Of a stretch of DNA of 64,000 nt, positions 57,705 through 64,000 are shown piece after piece. The translations under genes were made by a program, and so were the position numbers. This DNA is from Begonia masoniana. Its lineage: Eukaryota; Streptophyta; Magnoliopsida; Cucurbitales; Begoniaceae. The notes beneath the pieces were generated by a model. It did no database searches. It was given only the letters and a program-made list of their open reading frames with translations, and was not told the DNA's origin. How positions within the stretch are numbered: position 1 is the first letter of the stretch; each line of letters opens with the position of its first letter. The stretch lies in assembly GCA_022432975.1 (NCBI GenBank), contig CM039510.1:27953201-28017200 (forward strand). The letters are read 5' to 3'.

Positions 57705-58538
57705 GTAATCATCTGCTAAGTTAGCAAGTTTGGAAAAGTGAAAATGTGAGTTTTGTGGAAGTTTAAAGTTTTGATATTTTGTGAAAAACTCACTGTTTTT
57801 GGATGAAAACACGTTAGTTTGTTTTCTAAGAGTTTGAAAGGAGTTGCTGCTGATCCTACCAAGTTATTAGTTAGCATTTGCAGCTTGTTTATTTTCCTTA
57901 CGTGCATGTACAGGTTCGTGCATTATCGAGACGATCAAGAACATCAACTCTGCAGCAAACAGGTAAGTTCATACCCGTAGGTTGGCCCTTAAAGCCCTAC
58001 ATCACGGAGGTACTAGGTATTTCTGTTCTGTCGGGTCGTTCTGGGTAGAAGAGTTAGAGTTATGTTCTGAAATGTCTAGCTTTGATTTACTTTCTGTTGT
58101 CTTATTTTTGCTGTCTGCCAGTTTAAGTTCAAACACCGTTCATGCATACACGTTTTCTCTGAAAGACATACAAATGTTTTCTGTACACTGTTTGAAACTA
58201 AACAAGATAAAATCTGACTGAAATGTATTGGTTAAGTGCGGGATGAGGAGTGGCCCTCTGGTTTTATCCCCCCCTGGGATTCCTGAAAAATTGTCCTTGC
58301 TAAGGACCCTCTGATTTTATCCTTCCCTGAGATTCTGAAAATAATTACTGAATGTGCCTGAAAGTGCACCTTACTGTTGCCTGTTCCCCTATAAGCCCCA
58401 CTTATACCCCTCTGCCACTGAAACGTAATGTACTGTATTGTCACCGTATTTCTGAAAGTTCATGCATATCATATGCATAACTGCATTTATATATGTTCTT
58501 ACTGAGTTTTAGACTCATAGGTGAACTCTCTGATGTAG
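57705..58538 (+). other. Putative two-intron spliced leader, LTR K
   Basis: Intron 1 runs 57705-57913 (AAAG|GTAATC to GTACAG|G), exon 2 is 57914-57962 (49 nt) and intron 2 is 57963-58538 (ACAG|GTAAGTTC to TGATGTAG|G). The complementary arms (57997-58009 and 58526-58538) pair over 8 bases and then less well. Confidence 0.45.
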
Positions 58539-59160
58539 GTACTGAACTTGAAAATGAGGACTTTGTGCCTCAGTCTGATGAATAGGTGGCTGGTGGTTCG
58601 AGCTCATGGGGGGTTTGGTTGCTGCAGCCAGGCATATTTCTGTCCCGAAGTTTAAGTTTTTAAAGTGATGTACAAGTCTGTGAAACCTCAGTGTGATTCT
58701 GCTGTTTTGTTTTTAAACTTCAGCTGTCGTTCTGTGTTTGTTTTAAAAACTTCTGTTTTTGGGAAATTCTGTAATCACATGTTAAATTCTGTACTGTCTC
58801 TGAAATTTTGAAACAATGTATAGATTCTGTGTCAATGTTTAAAACCGTTGTATTTGACAGTTAAGTTTATATTCTAAAGTATTCTGGAATTGTTTGGGAT
58901 ATTTTCTGTTAATCTGTGCATGGATGATTTCTGGTTTTGGAACTATCCATGCAATTTATCTCTTTAAATCTGTCAATTGTAAAGTATGTTTTACAATCTT
59001 GTTTAGAATCGGGCATTGAAAGTCTACAATTTTCATGTCTTCTGCTGTGCTCGAGAACCATGTTTTGAAGTGGTTTAAGAATCTGAGACGTTTATGTCTT
59101 CTGTTTTTATGCTCTCTGTCTGTGAGTCTTCCTGTCAAAAGTTGTAAATTTTGTCTTTAA

Positions 59161-59635
59161 AAGTTTACATCCACCGATCACTGTTCACTTTTGTCCTATT
59201 ATATCTACCGATTACACTGTTCACATCTACCGATTTCTTTGTTCACCTTGTTGTAGTTTACATCCACCGATCACTGTTCACTTTTGTCCTGTTATATCTA
59301 CCGATTGCACCGTTCACATCTACCGATTTCTTTGTTCACCTTGTTGTAGTTTACATCCACCAATCACTGTTCACTTTTGTCCTGTTATATCTACCGATTG
59401 CACCGTTCACATCTACCGATTTCTTTGTTCACCTTGTTGTAGTTTACATCCACCGATCACTGTTCACTTTTGTCCTGTTATATCTACCGATTGCACCGTT
59501 CACATCTACCGATTTCTTTGTTCACCTTGTTGTAGTTTACATCCATCGATCACTGTTCATTTTTGTCCTGTTATATCTACCGATTTCACTGTTCATGTCT
59601 ACCGATTTCTTTGTTCTCCTTCTGCCATTCATTCT
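59161..59635 (+). repeat. 93-bp minisatellite in LTR K, about 5 units
   Basis: Units read GTTTACATCCACCGATCACT then GTTCACTTTTGTCCTGTTAT, ATCTACCGATTGCACCGTTC and ACATCTACCGATTTCTTTGT. Because 93 is divisible by three, one frame stays open as a 31-residue repeat (59151-59639). This is an artefact of the repeat and not a gene. Confidence 0.9.
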
Positions 59636-60495
59636 GTAGTCTAGTTTCTTTAACTGTTCTTTTTTCTCTGTTTTGATTCCAAATCTCGAAAATGTTTTCC
59701 TTCTCTGTTAAGCTTTAAGGTTTTAAAAGTATAAATGTTTAAAAAAAAATAGTCACCGTTTTCCGTTAAATGTCTGGAGTGACAACTTGGCTCTCGGATT
59801 CCGATCAGGATCCGGTTTGGGGCTGTCACAAGAAGAAAACGATAAGGTTTTCTTCGAAAACCTTATCGTTTAAAAGAAAATTTTTCATTTTTAATTTTAT
59901 TATGAAATTTTATTATTTTATTTTAATTTATATTAAAACTATTTAATGGTTTTCGATTATTCGATTTGAATCCTTACCGAATAATTTTCTTCGCTAACAA
60001 CTGACGTTCTTGTCCCGTGAATTTAATTCACTTGAAACACACGAACGTCAACCAAAAATTTTAATTAATTTCTTTAAATTTTCCATATGGCCATAAGTGA
60101 CCAAAATTTTGTACGTTACCACTCCCCAAAAATAAGTGAAACCGGAGTTAAATTTACAATTAAAATTCGCAGAAAATTTATCTTTATTAAATTTTTGGCG
60201 GATTTTACGGAAATACTTTCCATACATCTCAAGCCGTAGAGAATGGGTCCACCTAAACTTCCCTGGACGTGAAAGAAAGTGCCATAAAAAGAGAAACTGA
60301 AGATGAGTTTCGACTGTTACGAGGGCGAGAAGGGAATAGATTCACCAATGGTAGAATGTTTGGATTGGAAGAGATGGAATTGCAAGGCAAGGGAAGGAGG
60401 GTTTCATTCATAACGAAAGACAATTGAAAGGATCCATTAATCAGTGCCTTAGAGACAGGAGAAATATCTGCTACAAGCTTTGATGACGAAGAGTA

Positions 60496-60784
60496 TGTTG
60501 ATATTCAATGTCATCCACCTCCACCTATTAAATGAATGACCCACCTATTAAATGAAAAGAAGACAATGAAGAAGTTCTTCTTTTTAGAACACGGCGCCTC
60601 TCTCCTTTTTCATATTCACATTCCTTAAAACAAGGAATGTGCTCCCTTCAAGCATCTATAAATAGAGGCTTAATGAGAGAGTTCAATTTATCTCATCTCA
60701 TCTCAAATATCGTAGAGAAAGTGAGTGGTTGTAGTATTTTTATTCAATAAAGTGTGTGTAGTATTTTCTTATTTGTGTTCAACA
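60496..60784 (+). repeat. 5' LTR of element H
   Basis: It runs TGTTGATATTC...GTTCAACA. A TATA box TATAAATA lies at 60657-60664, and a hairpin CATTCCTT/AAGGAATG just upstream (60629-60649). Confidence 0.88.
60657..60664 (+). promoter_or_regulatory. TATA box of element H
   Basis: TATAAATA followed by GAGGCTTAATG fits a promoter within the LTR; transcription would start about 30 bases further on. Confidence 0.7.
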
Positions 60785-60787
60785 AAG

Positions 60788-60800
60788 TGGTATCAGAGCC
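60788..60800 (+). promoter_or_regulatory. Primer binding site of element H
   Basis: TGGTATCAGAGCC lies three bases after the LTR end, a perfect initiator-Met tRNA PBS. Confidence 0.92.
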
Positions 60801-60974
60801 TGGGTGATTTCTTTAAATTTAGTATGCTCTGTGGTTGCGGTTTTTAACTGATCTTCCACATCAGAAAAATTTTTAGAGATTATTTGGGGAGTGTTTTTGT
60901 GTTGTGAGTGGTGAGCGATTCTAAAAGTTTAGAGTCAAAAATTTGTTTGGTAGTGTCAAAGTTCTGCCAAAACA

Positions 60975-63900
60975 ATGAGTGACCTTCAGGTTATGGGAGG
61001 TATCAAGAAACTCACCAACACAAATTATAACACATGGGCAACGTGCATGGAGTCATACTTGCAAGGTCAGGATCTGTGGGACATCATTGGTGGTAATGAA
61101 ACCACGATCCCAACAGATGAAAATGCCGCCCGGAAGTGGAGGATTAAGGCAGGAAAGACCATGTTCGCGATAAAGAGCACAATAGATGAGGAAATGCTGG
61201 AGCACATTAGGCAAGCTGAAACGCCGAAATCAGCTTGGGACACTTTCAAAGCACTCTTCTCAAGGAAAAACGACATGAGATTACAACTCCTCGAAAATGA
61301 GTTGTTATCTATCAAGCAGCGTGATATGACGATCAATCAGTACTTTCACAAGGTAAAGACCTTGTGCCGGGAAATTTCTGAGCTAGATCCTGAAGCCACA
61401 ATCAAGGAACCAAGAATGAGAAGAATCATCATTCATGGTTTGAATCCAAAATACGGAGGCTTTGTTACTGCCTTACAAGGGTGGCCTACTCAACCGTCAT
61501 TAGTGGATTTTGAAAATCTACTATCTGACCAAGAAGCGATGGCCAAAGAGATCGGTGAAAGCTCACGGAAGAGTGAAGAAGAAGCACTCTTTGTCAAGAA
61601 GAACAAAGGGTGGTCTAAACCGAATGGTGGCAAAGGATCATGGAAGAATGATGACAAGGAAGATCATCATAGGAACCCTCGATCAGGGGGAGCTCAGAAG
61701 AACGAAAATCGAAGTAATTCGTCCAGGCAAAACAAGAGGTTTGATGGTAACTGCCACAACTGCGGGAAGAAGGGCCACATGGCAAAAGATTGTTGGTCCA
61801 ATAAAAGAAATGCCGAAGGAAACACAGTGACCTCCAAAACAGAAAATTCAAGTGATGATGATTGGGATGCCGTCGCATCTCTGGCTGTGGAAGAAGATGA
61901 ATCGGCGCTTGCAGTGACAGTACCAGGGCGAATTGACTATGATAAAGATTGGATCGTAGACTCCGGTTGTTCGAATCATATGACCGGTGATGAGAGTAAG
62001 CTGCAAGAGATGGTGGAGTATAAAGGGAGTCGTGTGGTGGTAACGGCCAATAACTCCAGGTTACCAATATCTCATATTGGTAAAACAACCATTGTGTCTC
62101 GTTACGCTCCTAACGAGATACCACTTCAAGAGGTGTTTCATGTACCCGGCATGAAGAAAAACCTGCTATCGGTGGCGCAGCTGACATCATCTGGCTGTTA
62201 TGTCTTGTTCGGGCCCCAAGATGTCAAGGTGTACGAAGATGTGAAGATCTCGGGTACACCAACGATGGAAGGACAGAAGCTGGAGTCTATCTATGTAATG
62301 ACAGCAGAGACGGCTTATGTAGATAAGACTCGAAAGAATGAGACGGCAGATCTGTGGCACGCAAGGTTAGGGCACGTTGGTTATCACAAGTTGAAAGTGA
62401 TGATGAAGAAATCGATGCTCAGGGGTCTTCCTCAACTAGAAGTTAGAGAAGACACAGTGTGTGCGGGTTGTCAATACGGTAAAGCTCATCAACTACCGTA
62501 TGAAGAATCAAAGTTCAAGGCGAAAATGCCCCTGGAGTTGGTACACTCTGATGTCTTTGGGCGAGTCAAACAACCATCTATCAGCGAGATGCGATATATG
62601 GTTACATTCATTGATGATTTCTCTAGACACGTTTGGATTTTCTTCATGAAAGAAAAATCAGAGACATTCTCAAAATTCAAGGAGTTCAAAAAAGTCGTGG
62701 AAGGAGAAGTTGGAAGGAAAATCCAATGCTTGCGCACGGATAATGGAGGAGAATATATGTCAAACGAGTTTTTCCGATACTTGAAACAGTGTCGAATCCG
62801 GCACCAGATGAGTTGCCCAAATACGCCACAACAAAATGGCGTAGCTGAAAGGAAGAACCGACATTTGGCAGAGATTTGTCGGAGTATGCTACATGGAAGG
62901 AATGTCCAAGGAAGATTTTGGGCTGAGTGCATAAAGACTGCAGCCTATGTTATCAACCGTCTTCCTCAACCAAGGCTTGGATTTGTTTCACCCTTCGAGA
63001 GACTGTGGAATGCAAAACCTGCAGTTGGTCACTTCCGAGTCTTCGGCTGTGTGTGTTACGTATTTGTGCCAGATCATTTGCGTAGCAAATTTGATAAGAA
63101 GGCGATTCGTTGTATCTTCATTGGATATGACAATCAAAGAAAAGGGTGGAAATGTTATGATCCAAAGAGTGGTAGATGCTTTGTATCACGAAATGTGGTG
63201 TTTGATGAAGCATCTTCGTGGTGGTCTTCTAACGAAGAGGAATTACCAGATTCCAAAATTCTTGAAGATCAATTACAACTAATGGGGGAGCAAGTTGTAA
63301 AAGTGCAACAAGATCCAGTAGCACAGGAAGAGGTGGAAGATGATGATGAACACACAACGACTGAGAATCCATGGCAAACTGGTATTTATCAGAGACCAGT
63401 TGAAGAAGGGGAATCAAGTCAAGGAGCAACAAGTCCACAATCACAACTTAGAAGGTCGACAAGAGTTCGGATGCCGAATCCGAGGTATGCCAATGTAGCT
63501 GTAGCAAGAGTGGAGAGTCCAAAAGAGCCAGAGACATTTGAAGAAGCTTTTCAAAGAGCTGAATGGGTCAAAGCTATGAAGGAAGAGATTCTAGCATTGG
63601 ACCAGAATCAAACATGGGAGCTTGTGCCAAAGCCAAGAGAAGTAAAGCCAATTTCTTGCAAATGGGTCTATAAGATCAAGACTCGTCCAGATGGATCGAT
63701 CGAGCGATACAAGGCTCGGTTGGTAGCTCGTGGCTTCTCTCAGCAGTACGGACTTGACTACGATGAGACGTTTAGTCCAGTGGCGAAGATTACAACTGTG
63801 CGAGTCCTTCTAGCTCTTGCAACCAACAAAGACTGGAAACTCTGGCAGATGGATGTGAAAAATGCTTTCTTGCATGGAGAGTTGGATCGAGAGATATACA

Positions 63901-64000
63901 TGGTCCAACCAAGGGGGTTCGAGAGCAGAACTCGTCCCGATTATGTATGCAAGTTGAGAAAGGCGCTATATGGATTGAAGCAAGCGCCAAGAGCATGGTA
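60975..64000 (+). CDS. Gag-Pol polyprotein of element H (open to window end)
   Basis: The frame from ATG 60975 is open for 1008 codons and runs off the window. Order: Gag ([23 protein letters not shown]2-like [17 protein letters not shown]), zinc knuckle [14 protein letters not shown] (~residue 258), protease [13 protein letters not shown] (~330), zinc domain of integrase ([20 protein letters not shown]) and catalytic core with [17 protein letters not shown] and [12 protein letters not shown] starts at [21 protein letters not shown] and reaches FLHGEL and [11 protein letters not shown]; the YVDD and RNase H lie beyond the window. All visible catalytic residues are intact. It encodes the proteins for copying and inserting the element. 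Confidence 0.95.
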   Translation, partial: MSDLQVMGGIKKLTNTNYNTWATCMESYLQGQDLWDIIGGNETTIPTDENAARKWRIKAGKTMFAIKSTIDEEMLEHIRQAETPKSAWDTFKALFSRKNDMRLQLLENELLSIKQRDMTINQYFHKVKTLCREISELDPEATIKEPRMRRIIIHGLNPKYGGFVTALQGWPTQPSLVDFENLLSDQEAMAKEIGESSRKSEEEALFVKKNKGWSKPNGGKGSWKNDDKEDHHRNPRSGGAQKNENRSNSSRQNKRFDGNCHNCGKKGHMAKDCWSNKRNAEGNTVTSKTENSSDDDWDAVASLAVEEDESALAVTVPGRIDYDKDWIVDSGCSNHMTGDESKLQEMVEYKGSRVVVTANNSRLPISHIGKTTIVSRYAPNEIPLQEVFHVPGMKKNLLSVAQLTSSGCYVLFGPQDVKVYEDVKISGTPTMEGQKLESIYVMTAETAYVDKTRKNETADLWHARLGHVGYHKLKVMMKKSMLRGLPQLEVREDTVCAGCQYGKAHQLPYEESKFKAKMPLELVHSDVFGRVKQPSISEMRYMVTFIDDFSRHVWIFFMKEKSETFSKFKEFKKVVEGEVGRKIQCLRTDNGGEYMSNEFFRYLKQCRIRHQMSCPNTPQQNGVAERKNRHLAEICRSMLHGRNVQGRFWAECIKTAAYVINRLPQPRLGFVSPFERLWNAKPAVGHFRVFGCVCYVFVPDHLRSKFDKKAIRCIFIGYDNQRKGWKCYDPKSGRCFVSRNVVFDEASSWWSSNEEELPDSKILEDQLQLMGEQVVKVQQDPVAQEEVEDDDEHTTTENPWQTGIYQRPVEEGESSQGATSPQSQLRRSTRVRMPNPRYANVAVARVESPKEPETFEEAFQRAEWVKAMKEEILALDQNQTWELVPKPREVKPISCKWVYKIKTRPDGSIERYKARLVARGFSQQYGLDYDETFSPVAKITTVRVLLALATNKDWKLWQMDVKNAFLHGELDREIYMVQPRGFESRTRPDYVCKLRKALYGLKQAPRAW

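Larger units (their letters stand above)
57333..59830 (+). mobile_element. Solo LTR K (gypsy, Tekay-like) nested in LTR B
   Basis: It runs TGTAACACCCG...GGGGCTGTCACA, 2498 bp, with a perfect target duplication AGAAG (57328-57332 and 59831-59835). No PBS, coding region or second LTR is present, so it is a recombination-derived solo LTR. It shares the two-intron leader plan of A, E and F and carries a 93-bp minisatellite. Confidence 0.92.
55251..60209 (-). mobile_element. Solo LTR B inserted in the PLP pseudogene, containing solo LTR K
   Basis: It starts TGTCACGACCTGGG on the plus strand, i.e. ends ...GGTCGTGACA in minus sense, and ends ...GGATTTTACG at 60209. Flanking 5-mers AAAAT (55246-55250) and GAAAT (60210-60214) differ by one base. 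Without K it is ~2456 bp. No internal region remains. Degenerate CGGGTCGGTTCG-like repeats fill 56745-56960. Confidence 0.75.
54900..60495 (+). pseudogene. Partial duplicate of the PLP-transferase gene, interrupted by solo LTRs
   Basis: Segments 54900-55250 and 60210-60495 match 47967-48602 of the host gene in order and orientation, about 640 bp from the linker-coding part ([20 protein letters not shown] to SFDDEEY). The copy has its own substitutions, a small deletion (GGGTCCACCTCCAAAA to GGGTCCACCTAAA) and a TGA for AGA near 60425, so it is a pseudogene. It begins abruptly at the truncated copia J and ends where copia H is inserted. Solo LTR B lies between its halves. Confidence 0.92.
60496..64000 (+). 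mobile_element. Element H: young Ty1/copia retrotransposon, 3' end beyond window
   Basis: A 289-bp LTR (60496-60784), PBS and an unbroken Gag-Pol frame are present. It interrupts the PLP pseudogene at GAGTA|T. The 3' LTR and target duplication are outside the window. With no stop in more than 1000 codons it is the least decayed element here. Confidence 0.92.

Noticed and set aside
59151..59639. 162-residue ORF with 31-residue hydrophobic repeats
   Set aside because: It is the open frame of a 93-bp minisatellite in solo LTR K; similar artefact ORFs occur in the 45-bp array of element E.

Overview
The window is plant nuclear DNA, almost certainly from a eudicot; I cannot name the species. About nine tenths of it is nested LTR retrotransposons of the Ty3/gypsy and Ty1/copia groups, plus one hAT DNA transposon. 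The only clear host gene is an intronless MOCOS-like PLP-transferase gene at 46428-49097. No rRNA, tRNA, CRISPR or bacterial features were seen.

Layout. (1) 1-9518: element A, a Tekay/Del-like gypsy element with gag remnants and no pol. Its 3' LTR is split by element D, a chromodomain gypsy element on the minus strand (5233-8991, TSD CTGGG). (2) 9857-36906: a Sirevirus-type copia element G on the minus strand, arranged as LTR, internal, LTR, gag fragment. Its left LTR is split by gypsy element E (minus, 11232-29042, TSD CGAAG). The left LTR of E is split in turn by gypsy element F (plus, 13180-22057, TSD GATAA). (3) 36907-39707: a gypsy LTR tail and AT-rich DNA. (4) 39708-45067: a copia element I (minus, TSD TTTTT). 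(5) 45073-50486: the host gene and its flanks. (6) 50487-54897: a truncated copia element J (minus) carrying a hAT transposon (51977-54791). (7) 54900-60495: a broken duplicate of part of the host gene, split by solo LTR B, which contains solo LTR K (TSD AGAAG). (8) 60496-64000: a young copia element H (plus) with an unbroken reading frame running off the window.

The most unusual signal is in the LTRs. Four gypsy LTR families (A, E, F, K; six LTR copies) share what looks like a spliced leader: a first donor/acceptor pair, a 47-51 nt exon, then a perfect AG|GTAAGT donor and a TGATGTAG acceptor. A complementary pair (CTACATCAC... and ...GTGATGTAG) links the two ends of the second intron, with a compensatory base change in A. 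A further short intron lies between the PBS and gag in A, E and F. Splice prediction is by eye and needs RNA evidence.

Most stop codons in F, E and I are C-to-T or G-to-A changes, as expected for methylated, decaying elements. H looks the youngest. The host gene itself carries an extra T near its 3' end that cuts off the conserved C terminus.
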